From an uncultured Flaviramulus sp. (GTDB lineage: Bacteria > Bacteroidota > Bacteroidia > Flavobacteriales > Flavobacteriaceae), in the NCBI GenBank assembly GCA_947495125.1, contig CANLXL010000005.1, forward strand, positions 62,001-126,000: a stretch of 64,000 bases of DNA, given 5' to 3'. A program made the position numbers and the translations under genes. Positions 36,332 through 45,261 of this stretch are shown here, piece after piece. The first letter of the stretch is position 1; each line of letters starts with the position of its first letter. The notes beneath the pieces are model-generated. The model ran no database searches. It saw only the letters and a program-made list of their open reading frames with translations, and was not told where the DNA came from.

Positions 36332-38098
36332 ATGAAGAAACATAGATTACTTATCAAAACACAGATTATCTTATGTATAGTCTGTATTTTTTTAATAAGC
36401 TGTCAAAGAAAAAAAAATGCTATCAAAGTGGACTCTCCAAGTTCTCTAAAACTTCAACTACCCGATAGACCCAATATTTTGTGGTTGGTAACGGAAGATA
36501 TGGGGCCATACATTCCTCCTTTCGGAGATTCTACTATTCAAACTCCTAATTTGAGCCGGTTGGCGGCAGAAGGCGTAAGATATTCAAACATGTATTCCAC
36601 CTCTGGTGTTTGTGCCCCTAGTAGAGCAGCTATTGCTACAGGGATGTATCCATCAAGCATAGGAGCGACGCATATGCGTACTAAAAGCAATACAAAGCAA
36701 ACTGGCTTGCCCTCCTATGAAGCCATACCTCCATCGAACGTAAGAATGGTAAGTGAACTACTCAGAACTAAGGGGTATTACTGCACCAATAATTCCAAAC
36801 TAGACTATCAGTTTAATGAACCTCATACAGCGTGGGACGAAAGCAGCAGATATGCACATTGGAGAAATCGAGAAGCCGACCAACCATTTTTCGCCGTCTT
36901 CAATTTTTATGAAACACATGAAGGTGGTTTATTCGAACCTTATGGTTTTATACGTGCTGAAGCAAGACATTATCACGCAGGTGATACAAGCTTTCATTGG
37001 AAAGCAGGCCGTATGCCAGAAGAGGAAACACCAATTCATGTATCCAAGGATACAGACTTCCCCATCCCACCTTATTTACCTGACAATAAAATTGTTCGAA
37101 GGGATTTGTGGAAAATGTACAATAACATCGCCGAAATGGACAGACAGGTAGGTGCCATACTGAAGCAATTAGAAGACGATGGCTTATTAGAGAACACGAT
37201 TATCTTTTTCTATGGAGATCACGGTGGGCCATTACCCAGACAGAAACGCCTAATATATGATTCAGGATTAAACACACCGATGATTATTCGATTTCCCAAT
37301 CAGTTACAAGCGGGCTCCATAGATGATCAGTTAACAAGTTTTGTAGATTTCGCTCCTACTCTGCTTTCTTTAGCCGGAATCAATCCTCCTGACCACCTAC
37401 AAGGACAGGCTTTTTTAGGAGGCTATCAAGCCCGGAATCCAAGAAAATACATACATGGTGCAGCAGATCGCTTTGACGAAATTACAGATGCAATTCGTGC
37501 GGTTAGAGATGGGCAGTTTAAGTACATCCGAAATTACAGACCAGATCAAAGCTACTATTTACCAGTCAAATACAGAGAAAAAATTCCAAGCATGCAGGAG
37601 TTATTACGCTTGAGAGATGAAGGAAAACTAGATAGCATTCAAGCTCTTTGGTTTCGAGAAAACAAAGACCCAGAGGAATTATACGATTGCAAAGTTGATC
37701 CACATGAATTAAATAATCTGGCTAATGATCCTGATTACAGTGAGAAACTAGAAGAATTAAGGACGGAGATGGATCGTTGGATCGAAGACATCGGAGATCA
37801 ACCCAACCTTCCAGAAAGAGAATTGATCGATCAGCTTTGGAAAGGCAAAAACACAAAACCAATAACTTCCGAACCAATAATTGCATCATCAGATGGAAAA
37901 ATTACTATTACCTGTTCTACGGAAGGTGCTTCATTAGGGTATAAAATTATTGATAATGATGGTGCCATTCCAAAAGCATGGACGATTTATCAAGAACCAT
38001 TTGCAACACCACAAGGAACTAATTTATTGGTACAAGCCCATCGAATAGGATTCGAACGTAGTGAAATCGTTGACAAGATGATTGTTGACTTAAAATAA
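36332..38098 (+). CDS. S1 sulfatase, heparan N-sulfatase-like, with C-terminal beta module
   Basis: A 588-residue lipoprotein sulfatase (Cys24). The first metal-ligand pair is ED (55-56, WLVTEDMGPY) rather than DD, as in heparan N-sulfatase-like members; the formylglycine site CAPSR has Cys94. FYGDHGGPLPRQKR supplies the second metal site. After the catalytic part (to about 500) comes an extra 75-residue domain (ITITCSTEGASLGYKIIDND, WTIYQEPFATPQGTNLLVQA) resembling the small beta domain at the C-terminus of chitobiases, perhaps helping substrate binding. It lies behind a terminator from susCD. Confidence 0.87.
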   Translation: MKKHRLLIKTQIILCIVCIFLISCQRKKNAIKVDSPSSLKLQLPDRPNILWLVTEDMGPYIPPFGDSTIQTPNLSRLAAEGVRYSNMYSTSGVCAPSRAAIATGMYPSSIGATHMRTKSNTKQTGLPSYEAIPPSNVRMVSELLRTKGYYCTNNSKLDYQFNEPHTAWDESSRYAHWRNREADQPFFAVFNFYETHEGGLFEPYGFIRAEARHYHAGDTSFHWKAGRMPEEETPIHVSKDTDFPIPPYLPDNKIVRRDLWKMYNNIAEMDRQVGAILKQLEDDGLLENTIIFFYGDHGGPLPRQKRLIYDSGLNTPMIIRFPNQLQAGSIDDQLTSFVDFAPTLLSLAGINPPDHLQGQAFLGGYQARNPRKYIHGAADRFDEITDAIRAVRDGQFKYIRNYRPDQSYYLPVKYREKIPSMQELLRLRDEGKLDSIQALWFRENKDPEELYDCKVDPHELNNLANDPDYSEKLEELRTEMDRWIEDIGDQPNLPERELIDQLWKGKNTKPITSEPIIASSDGKITITCSTEGASLGYKIIDNDGAIPKAWTIYQEPFATPQGTNLLVQAHRIGFERSEIVDKMIVDLK

Positions 38099-38264
38099 CA
38101 CCACCTAATAATAAATATTGGTCATTGGGCAGATAGTGCTAATTTTAATAATGGGTAAATTTAATAAAACATATGGCGGTTTGATAGTTAGTAGCTTTAA
38201 AATGCTCAACGCCCAATATTTTTAACCTTATAGCCCATTTTAGTAAAAAATAAAAATTTAAATT

Positions 38265-38438
38265 ATGAAAAGAAATTTACTTATTCTTTTTTGCGTATGT
38301 TTTGCTACGAAATTTGCTTTTGGACAAGTTAAGCAAAATCAACCTCCCAACATTGTTTTTTGTCTTGCAGACGACTGGGGGTGGCCTCATACGGGATCTT
38401 ATGGTGATAGTGCTGTAAAAACACCTAAAAAGTTCTAG
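38265..38438 (+). pseudogene. N-terminal fragment of an S1 sulfatase
   Basis: A 57-codon frame with signal peptide (MKRNLLILFCVCFATKFAFG) and the sulfatase start PPNIVFCLADDWGWPHTGSY followed by AVKTP, then an early stop (TAG at 38436). The first metal-ligand DD is present, but the formylglycine motif and everything beyond are gone. The start and signal are intact, so the loss looks recent. The next 620 bases contain no sulfatase sequence, pointing to a deletion or rearrangement at this spot. Confidence 0.85.
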
Positions 38439-39058
38439 AAATATATAACCAAAATGCAGCGTCGTAAATCTTGAAGTTAAATGTCAACTTTTTGTTATAC
38501 GTCCACTTAAAAGGAGTCATTATATAATAGTATATGAAATCAGAAAAAAAAGTTCAAATCCTGTGGGGTAAAAATTAGATTTTATTCTCTTATTTAAGAA
38601 GTGCAGTTGTTTTCCAATAGTTTAACTTATGTTTAAGTGAAATAACACTATCGTCTTACTATAGATACAAGCGCCAAAAGGCACGTTAAAAGAAAAGAGA
38701 GGAACTAGTTAATCGCACTGGATGTTTATCATAAAAAAAGCGATTCATTACGTTGTGATACGCCACTTCTATGGATGAATGAGGCGACAGAACTGGGAGA
38801 TTATAACAAATTAAACGTGCTAAAATTTGAATAAGATAGTAAAGGATTTCATAAAACGATGCAAATTGATTGTTGTCAGGTTGAATGAAAAAGAAATACA
38901 ATTGGGTCCATGAGATTAAGCGTAGAATCATCAGGTTTAAATTGTATAAATTTGGGAATGCAATTAAAACGCTGATAAGTGGCGTAATTGATAACGGTAA
39001 CCCTACAAGAAGGGTTTTTGATTTGATAATACATTAAGATAAACCAAAACTATTTCTA
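38439..39058 (+). other. Scar region with orphan leader repeat
   Basis: 620 bases with no credible gene. It contains an 80-base stretch like the sigma-FecR leader at 49.5 kb (38541-38620) and TCGTCTTACT at 38651. A short open stretch around 38709-38831 (ALDVYHKKSDSL) is of uncertain origin. Taken with the cut sulfatase to the left, this is where PUL segments were joined or lost. Confidence 0.6.
38541..38620 (+). repeat. Copy of the sigma-FecR leader sequence found at 49526-49603
   Basis: The core at 38563-38592 differs from 49545-49574 at one of 30 positions by eye (GTGGGGTAAAAATYAGATTT then TATTCTCTTA), and flanking A-rich and T-rich parts are also alike. At 49.5 kb it precedes fecR; here no sigma or fecR gene is next to it. 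Confidence 0.7.
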
Positions 39059-40504
39059 ATGAAAATGATCCTAACACTATTAAGCATTATGCTCAGCTTG
39101 CCGATGTTGGCGCAAGACACAAAAAAAGAGCCCGAAGCCAAAAGACCAAACATTATTTTGATCATGTGCGATGACTTGGGCTGGGGCGATACAGGATTCA
39201 ATGGAAATAAAAAAATAAAAACCCCCAACCTTGATAGGCTCGCTGGTAAAGGAGCAATTTTCACCAGATTTTATTCAGCCGGAGCAGTATGTTCTCCTAC
39301 CAGGGCTAGTTGTCTTACGGGCAGGAACCCTTTCAGAATGGGCATTATCACGGCCAACAAGGGGCATATAAAACCAGAGGAGATAACCCTTCCGGAATTG
39401 CTAAAGACCAAAGGCTATACGACAGGACATTTTGGAAAATGGCATTTAGGTACCTTAACCGCAACAATTAAAGATGCCAACAGGGGGAAGCCACGTGACT
39501 ATTCCAATTATGCCATTCCCACTGCCAATGGATATGATACATACTTTGTCTCAGAATCAAAAGTACCGACCTATGATCCTATGATAGTTCCTACAGAATT
39601 TAATGGAGAAATAGGAGAGTCGAAACATTACGGATGGGCAGCTGTTGAAGATAAAAACGATCCCAGAAAAATAGAATCTTATGGAACGCACTATTGGAGC
39701 GGTAGAGAACACCTTGAACTTGAAAATCTGGATGGTGACGATTCACGAGTGATTATGGATCGTGTAATTCCCTTTGTACGGTCATCAGTGAGTTCGCATA
39801 CCCCATTCTTCTCCGCGATATGGTTTCATACCCCACACCTTCCTTTAGTCGCTACCAAAAAATACAGAGATATGTACCATAATCTTACCTATAAGGAACA
39901 ATTGTTATATGCATCCATCACTATGATGGATGAGCAGGTGGGTAGGTTATGGGATCAATTGGAAGCACTGGGACAAGCCGATAATACCATGCTTTGGTTT
40001 TGCAGTGATAATGGTCCTGAAGGAGGGACTCCTGGTTCCTCAGGTCCGTTTCGAGAACGAAAAAGAAGCCTTTATGAAGGAGGTGTACGGGTGCCGGGTT
40101 TTATGATTTGGCCAGACCAGGTTTCACATAATCAGGTGATTGATGTGCCAAGTGTTACAAGTGATTACTTGCCAACAATCATAGATTTTCTAGACATTAC
40201 CTACCCGGATAGTGATCGACCACTTGACGGAACCAGCCTGAAGAATATCGTAATTTCCGGTCAGAATAAAAGAAACAAGGCTATTGGTTTTCAGGCTAAA
40301 AATAAAATGTCTTGGGTAACGGATCAGTATAAGTTGATATCAACCAATGCAGGAGAGACCTTTGAGCTTTATGACTTGCTGGCAGACAAAAGCGAAACCA
40401 CCGATATATCAAAGAAAAATAAAAAACGCGTGGAAGCCATGAAGACTGAACTATTGGAATGGGTGGAATCCTGCAAACGCAGTGAAAAAGGAGAGGATTA
40501 TTAG
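39059..40504 (+). CDS. S1 sulfatase, secreted
   Basis: A 481-residue sulfatase with a cleavable signal (to about Ala18, LPMLAQ). DD at 38-39 (MCDDLGWGDTGFNGN), formylglycine site CSPTR with Cys78 (Thr replaces the common Ser, an accepted variant), HFGKWHLGTL near 128 and WFCSDNGPEGGTP near 310. The RSLYEGGVRVPGFMIWP stretch fits arylsulfatase-type members. It opens a block of four sulfatases and two other enzymes in one direction; a 134-base gap with a palindrome follows. Confidence 0.88.
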   Translation: MKMILTLLSIMLSLPMLAQDTKKEPEAKRPNIILIMCDDLGWGDTGFNGNKKIKTPNLDRLAGKGAIFTRFYSAGAVCSPTRASCLTGRNPFRMGIITANKGHIKPEEITLPELLKTKGYTTGHFGKWHLGTLTATIKDANRGKPRDYSNYAIPTANGYDTYFVSESKVPTYDPMIVPTEFNGEIGESKHYGWAAVEDKNDPRKIESYGTHYWSGREHLELENLDGDDSRVIMDRVIPFVRSSVSSHTPFFSAIWFHTPHLPLVATKKYRDMYHNLTYKEQLLYASITMMDEQVGRLWDQLEALGQADNTMLWFCSDNGPEGGTPGSSGPFRERKRSLYEGGVRVPGFMIWPDQVSHNQVIDVPSVTSDYLPTIIDFLDITYPDSDRPLDGTSLKNIVISGQNKRNKAIGFQAKNKMSWVTDQYKLISTNAGETFELYDLLADKSETTDISKKNKKRVEAMKTELLEWVESCKRSEKGEDY

Positions 40505-40598
40505 CTTTTGATTATCAGTCAAATACGCGCTTGAATGACATATAATAAGCTTGGAATCAAGACCATAAAAATTTAAACAGATGAAACATCCGTAACTA

Positions 40599-40618
40599 AT
40601 CCCGATAGCTATCGGGAT
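40599..40618 (+). repeat. 20-bp perfect palindrome between sulfatase genes
   Basis: ATCCCGATAGCTATCGGGAT is fully self-complementary and is followed by an A-rich stretch, 20 bases before the next sulfatase. The CCCGATAGCTATCGGG form is one I associate with dispersed palindromes of flavobacterial genomes; it may act as a weak terminator or mRNA end. Confidence 0.7.
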
Positions 40619-40638
40619 AAAAAAATAAATATAAACAC

Positions 40639-42114
40639 ATGAAAAACTATTACTACTTGAAATGCCTCTGCATCGTTGCATTATTCTCAGGTTATTCCTA
40701 TGCCCAAAAGGAAAACCAACCGCCTAATATCGTTATTATTTTTACGGACGATCAAGGCTATTCCGATGTGGGCGTGTTTGGTGCAAAAGGTTTTAATACC
40801 CCACATCTGGATGCCATGGCAACAGAAGGCATGAAATTTACAGATTTTTACGTGGGCTCTTCGGTGTGTTCTCCATCAAGGGCAGCTTTATTAACGGGGT
40901 CTTATCCACAAAGAGTCGGAATTCCCCAGGTATTATTTCCGGAACGATTAAATACAGCATGGGACCCATCTCAAAGAAGTACTAAGACGGGGATACATCC
41001 GGATGAGACTACACTTCCTGAAATGCTAAAAGCAAATGGATATGCAACAGGAGCCTTTGGGAAATGGCATTTAGGGCATCACAAACAATTTTTGCCATTA
41101 CAACAAGGATTTGATGAATATGTAGGACTCCCTTATTCCAATGATATGCGTCCGGGAAAAAAGAAAGGAAAAAATCCGTACCCGGCACTCCCTTTGATGA
41201 ATGGAAATAAAGTAGAACGGTTTATGGATGATGATCAATCCATGTTAACGACTACCTACACAGAACGCGCTATTGACTTTATACATAGAAATAAGGACAA
41301 ACCCTTTTTCGTGTATCTTCCACATAGCATGCCACATATACCCTTGTACGCATCAGAGAAATTTAAGGAACACTCGGAAAAGGGAATATATGGTGATGTA
41401 ATCGAGGAAATTGATTGGTCTGTAGGTCAGATAAACAAAACATTAAAAGATCTCGGTTTGGATGAAAATACCTTAGTTATATTTACATGTGATAATGGGC
41501 CCTGGCTCATTTTTGGCGAACATGGAGGTTCTGCCGATCCGCTAAGAGAAGGGAAATTCACGACCTTTGAAGGGGGGCAGCGCGTGCCTTGTCTGATGAA
41601 ATGGCCAAACGTAATACCAAAAGGCACGGTATGCCATGAAATTGCTTCTACACTGGATTTGTTGCCAACCATTGCAAGTATCACGGGATCCACATTGCCC
41701 ACAAACAAAATCGATGGTCATAATATTCAAGATCTAATTTCAGGAAAAGTAGGTGCAAAAAGCCCGACAGAGGACTTCTTTTTCTACCGAGGTTGGAATT
41801 TGGAAGCTGTAAGAAGCGGGCATTGGAAGTTACATCTACCGCACCAATATAACAAGGTGGTAGAATCAGACTCAGGGAATGTTCATGGACGAAAAGGCAG
41901 TAAAGCAGAAATAGCGTTATCATTATTTGATTTGTCAGTAGACCCCGGTGAGACCACTAATTTGGCAAACCGGCACCCTGATGTCGTGAAAACCTTGATA
42001 GCCAAAATTGAAGAAATGAAAAAAGAGTTGGGTGATAGTGAAGAAACAGGTGCTGGTAAGCGGGCTTCTGGGTGGCAAAAAGACTATGAGGCATGGCCAT
42101 TGGTAAATAATTAA
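40639..42114 (+). CDS. S1 sulfatase, arylsulfatase A-like, secreted
   Basis: A 491-residue sulfatase with a signal peptide ending near Ala22 (GYSYAQ). DD at 37-38 (TDDQGYSDVGVFG), formylglycine site CSPSR with Cys77 in SSVCSPSRAALLTGSYPQR, AFGKWHLGHH at about 137 and FTCDNGPWLIFGEHGG near 285. The segment LPYSNDMRP is shared with the sulfatase at 62794 (IPYSNDMGP), so those two may act on related linkages. Only 10 bases separate it from the next sulfatase. Confidence 0.9.
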   Translation: MKNYYYLKCLCIVALFSGYSYAQKENQPPNIVIIFTDDQGYSDVGVFGAKGFNTPHLDAMATEGMKFTDFYVGSSVCSPSRAALLTGSYPQRVGIPQVLFPERLNTAWDPSQRSTKTGIHPDETTLPEMLKANGYATGAFGKWHLGHHKQFLPLQQGFDEYVGLPYSNDMRPGKKKGKNPYPALPLMNGNKVERFMDDDQSMLTTTYTERAIDFIHRNKDKPFFVYLPHSMPHIPLYASEKFKEHSEKGIYGDVIEEIDWSVGQINKTLKDLGLDENTLVIFTCDNGPWLIFGEHGGSADPLREGKFTTFEGGQRVPCLMKWPNVIPKGTVCHEIASTLDLLPTIASITGSTLPTNKIDGHNIQDLISGKVGAKSPTEDFFFYRGWNLEAVRSGHWKLHLPHQYNKVVESDSGNVHGRKGSKAEIALSLFDLSVDPGETTNLANRHPDVVKTLIAKIEEMKKELGDSEETGAGKRASGWQKDYEAWPLVNN

Positions 42115-42124
42115 TAAATTGAAA

Positions 42125-43681
42125 ATGATGAAACGAACCTTTTTTTTTATCCTAGTATGTTGTAGTTTCCTAATGCTTTCATGCGGGGAGGTTAAGGAAG
42201 AGGTTGAAGTTCCTTCAAGACCAAATATTGTTTATATCCTGGCGGACGATATGGGCTATGGTGATGTATCTGTTTTGAATGCCAAATCAAAAATCAAAAC
42301 CCCGAATATTGATCTTCTTTCAGAAACCGGAATAGTATTTACAGATGCACATTCTACCTCAGCGGTATGTACGCCTTCACGATATAGTATTCTTACGGGT
42401 AGATACCCTTGGCGTTCAGACATTCCAAAAGGAGTACGTTGGACCAATGATGGAGCATTCATAAGACCTGAACGTGAAACTGTGGGATCCATGTTACAAA
42501 AACAAGGATATCGTACCGGGGTGATCGGCAAATGGCATCTCGGTTGGAATTGGGTATTTAAATCGGAAGACCCAAAGGAAATCGATTTTTCAAAGGAAAT
42601 TAGCAGATCTCCAAATACGGCCGGATTTGATTATTCGTATTGTATACTGGCCTCTTTAGATATTCCTCCCTACGTTTATGTTGAAAACACAAAAGCAACG
42701 GCCATTCCTGATAGTATCGTACAAGGAACCACTATCGGGCAATATGGTTTTTGGCGTACCGGACCCTTGGCTCCCGATCTGAGGTTTGATGATGTGTTAC
42801 CCAATTTCACCAGAAGAGCCGTGGACTTTATTGAAAAACAGGAGCAACCCTTTTTTCTTTATTTCCCTCTGGCGGCACCGCACACACCCATTGTTCCTTC
42901 CAAAAAATTTCAAGGAAAAAGTGGTGTTAATCCATATCTTGATTTTTGTCTGGAAGTCGATTGGACGGTAGGTGAAATTATAAAAGCTTTAAAGGAAAAA
43001 GGAGTTTATGACAATACTATTGTGGTTTTTGCCTCGGATAATGGTTCAAGCTTAAGGTCGGCAAATTATCCTGTTTTACTATCGCAAGGCCACAATTCAA
43101 GTGCTGGATTTAGAGGTTCGAAAGGGGATATTTTTGAAGGAGGCCATCGCATTCCTTTTATCCTGTCATGGCCGGACCAATTAAAAAACAAAAAAGAATA
43201 CGATAAACCGGTTAGTTTGGTAGACTTTATGGCGACCATGGCCGAAATCACCAATTTTAAACTCGAAGATAATATGGCAGAAGATAGTTATAGCTTGGTC
43301 TCTCTGCTTAACGATTCGGACAAAACGCTACCCGATAGACCGGTTATAAGTGCTTCTTCCAGTGGCGACCTCGCCTTAAGAGAAGCAGCTTGGAAACTGG
43401 AAATGTGTGCAGGATCTGGCGGCTGGCTTTCCCATCCTACGAATAAGGAAGCCAAGGAAGCTGGACTGCCAAAGTACCAACTATACAATTTAAATGCGGA
43501 CCTATCGGAAAGTTACAATCTTTTTGAAGTAAATGAAAAAAGGACACAAGAGATGATGGCCCGTTTAAAAGAATATGTGAAAAATGGACGTACTACACCT
43601 GGTATACCTCAGAAAAATAATACGGACTATCCGGAATCTAAAGAATGGATAAACAACTTAAAAACAGGACTGAACCCTTGA
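42125..43681 (+). CDS. S1 sulfatase, arylsulfatase A-like lipoprotein
   Basis: A 518-residue lipoprotein sulfatase; ATG 42125 (or 42128) is used, the earlier TTG being unnecessary. Signal to Cys20 (FLMLSC). DD at 41-42, formylglycine site CTPSR with Cys82 followed by YSILTGRYPWRSDI, VIGKWHLGWNW near 133, FASDNGSSLR near 303 and FRGSKGDIFEGGHRIPFILS. Layout and motifs parallel the sulfatase at 27176. The next sulfatase begins 13 bases downstream, so they are cotranscribed. Confidence 0.9.
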   Translation: MMKRTFFFILVCCSFLMLSCGEVKEEVEVPSRPNIVYILADDMGYGDVSVLNAKSKIKTPNIDLLSETGIVFTDAHSTSAVCTPSRYSILTGRYPWRSDIPKGVRWTNDGAFIRPERETVGSMLQKQGYRTGVIGKWHLGWNWVFKSEDPKEIDFSKEISRSPNTAGFDYSYCILASLDIPPYVYVENTKATAIPDSIVQGTTIGQYGFWRTGPLAPDLRFDDVLPNFTRRAVDFIEKQEQPFFLYFPLAAPHTPIVPSKKFQGKSGVNPYLDFCLEVDWTVGEIIKALKEKGVYDNTIVVFASDNGSSLRSANYPVLLSQGHNSSAGFRGSKGDIFEGGHRIPFILSWPDQLKNKKEYDKPVSLVDFMATMAEITNFKLEDNMAEDSYSLVSLLNDSDKTLPDRPVISASSSGDLALREAAWKLEMCAGSGGWLSHPTNKEAKEAGLPKYQLYNLNADLSESYNLFEVNEKRTQEMMARLKEYVKNGRTTPGIPQKNNTDYPESKEWINNLKTGLNP

Positions 43682-43694
43682 CAAATTAAAAAAT

Positions 43695-45239
43695 ATGAAA
43701 AAAAATATTCTCCTAATGATATTATGTGCCAATTTCTTTTGGAACTATGCGCAGCAAAAACCAGTAAAAAAACCCAATATATTATTCATCATGTCAGATG
43801 ATCATACCTCTCAGGCTTGGGGAATCTATGGTGGCATACTAAAGGACCATGTACAGAATAAAAATATTTCACGTCTTGCCGAAGAAGGAGCTGTGCTTAC
43901 CAATGCGTTTTGCACCAATTCAATTTGTACACCAAGTAGGGCAACCATCTTAAGTGGTCAATACAGCCATAGAAATGGTGTATACACCCTGTCTGAAGCA
44001 TTTGAACCCGATAGCCTGAATATTGCAAAAATAATGAAAGCCAATGGCTATCAGACCGCCATTATAGGGAAATGGCACCTCAAAAAACAGCCCACAGGAT
44101 TTGATCATTTTATGGTATTGCCGGGACAAGGACGCTACCATGATCCCATTTTGAAAACGGTCGACAATTGGGAAGATCATTATAAAGGAGGAAAAGAATA
44201 TAAAGGTTTTTCAAGTGATGTTATCACCGATTTTACCATCGACTGGTTAAAAAACAGGGATCAGAAAAAGCCATACATGATGATGTGCCATTTCAAAGCC
44301 ACTCACGAACCTTTCGATTACCCGGAGAGGCTCGCCCACTTGTATAAAAACATAGAGATTCCAGAACCGGCGTCCCTTTATGATTTCGGCATGGCGTCCA
44401 ATGGTAGAACATTTAATGGACAGTCGATAGATAACCTGGGTGAACGATATATTAAAGCCAGTACCGGCCCATGGTGGACAGATTATCCGGGTCTTCCCTT
44501 TGATTTGGATGGCCTCGATAGTATTCAGGCCAGAAAAAAAATATATCAAAAGTTTGTCAAGGATTTTATGCGCTGTGGTGCAGCAATTGACGAAAATATT
44601 GGTCGTTTATTAGACTATCTGGAGGCATCTGGCGAAGCGGAAAATACGGTAGTAATTTATACTGCTGATCAAGGTTACTTCCTGGGAGAACATGGCTTTT
44701 TTGATAAACGTCTGATCTATGATGAGTCACTAAGAATGCCCTTCGTTATCCGATATCCGAAAGAGATTAAAGGCGGAACCAAGTTGCATGATTTTATCCT
44801 TAATATTGATTTTGCTTCTCTTTTTGCAGACTATGCAGGGATTGAGAGTCCTGCACAGATGCAAGGGAGGAGCTTCCGCGAAAACCTCAAGGGAAATACC
44901 CCGGATGATTGGCGAAAATCCATGTACTATCGCTATTGGTTACACAGCGTAGATCGTCCCGGGCACTTTGGTATACGTAATGATAGATACAAGCTCGCTT
45001 TTTTCTACGGTCAACCCTTGGATAAACCCGGTACAGACTCTGTATCTACGGCACCCAATTGGGAGTTTTATGATTTGAAGAAAGACCCTAAGGAAGGCCA
45101 TAATGCCTACCATGACAGACAGTATGCAAAGATCATTAAAAGGATGAAAGCGGAGTTGATAAAGCAAAAGGAAATGGCTGGTGACTCCGATGAGCCCTAT
45201 CCGGTTATGAAGGAAATAATGGAAAAGCATTGGAATTAA
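43695..45239 (+). CDS. S1 sulfatase, N-acetylglucosamine-6-sulfatase-like, secreted
   Basis: A 514-residue sulfatase with a signal peptide (to about Ala19). DD at 35-36 within MSDDHTSQAWGIYGG, formylglycine site CTPSR with Cys78 in NSICTPSRATILSGQYSHRN, IIGKWHLKKQPTGFDHF near 120, and YTADQGYFLGEHGFFDKRLI, where the usual SDNG is ADQG, as in glucosamine-6-sulfatase and choline-sulfatase-like groups. Third gene of the tight cluster that continues with an alpha/beta-hydrolase 22 bases later. The substrate is not determined by sequence. Confidence 0.88.
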   Translation: MKKNILLMILCANFFWNYAQQKPVKKPNILFIMSDDHTSQAWGIYGGILKDHVQNKNISRLAEEGAVLTNAFCTNSICTPSRATILSGQYSHRNGVYTLSEAFEPDSLNIAKIMKANGYQTAIIGKWHLKKQPTGFDHFMVLPGQGRYHDPILKTVDNWEDHYKGGKEYKGFSSDVITDFTIDWLKNRDQKKPYMMMCHFKATHEPFDYPERLAHLYKNIEIPEPASLYDFGMASNGRTFNGQSIDNLGERYIKASTGPWWTDYPGLPFDLDGLDSIQARKKIYQKFVKDFMRCGAAIDENIGRLLDYLEASGEAENTVVIYTADQGYFLGEHGFFDKRLIYDESLRMPFVIRYPKEIKGGTKLHDFILNIDFASLFADYAGIESPAQMQGRSFRENLKGNTPDDWRKSMYYRYWLHSVDRPGHFGIRNDRYKLAFFYGQPLDKPGTDSVSTAPNWEFYDLKKDPKEGHNAYHDRQYAKIIKRMKAELIKQKEMAGDSDEPYPVMKEIMEKHWN

Positions 45240-45261
45240 AACCAATTTTATAAAAGCTAAT

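Noticed and set aside
38709-38831. Short plus-strand stretch with ALDVYHKKSDSL, similar to a SusC barrel strand in the 17174 protein
   Set aside because: Only about 12 residues look alike and the rest does not follow SusC; too short to call a receptor relic.
38686-38931. Minus-strand open frame of 81 codons in the scar region
   Set aside because: No signal, motif or upstream promoter, and unlike any family I know; the region is AT-rich and decayed.
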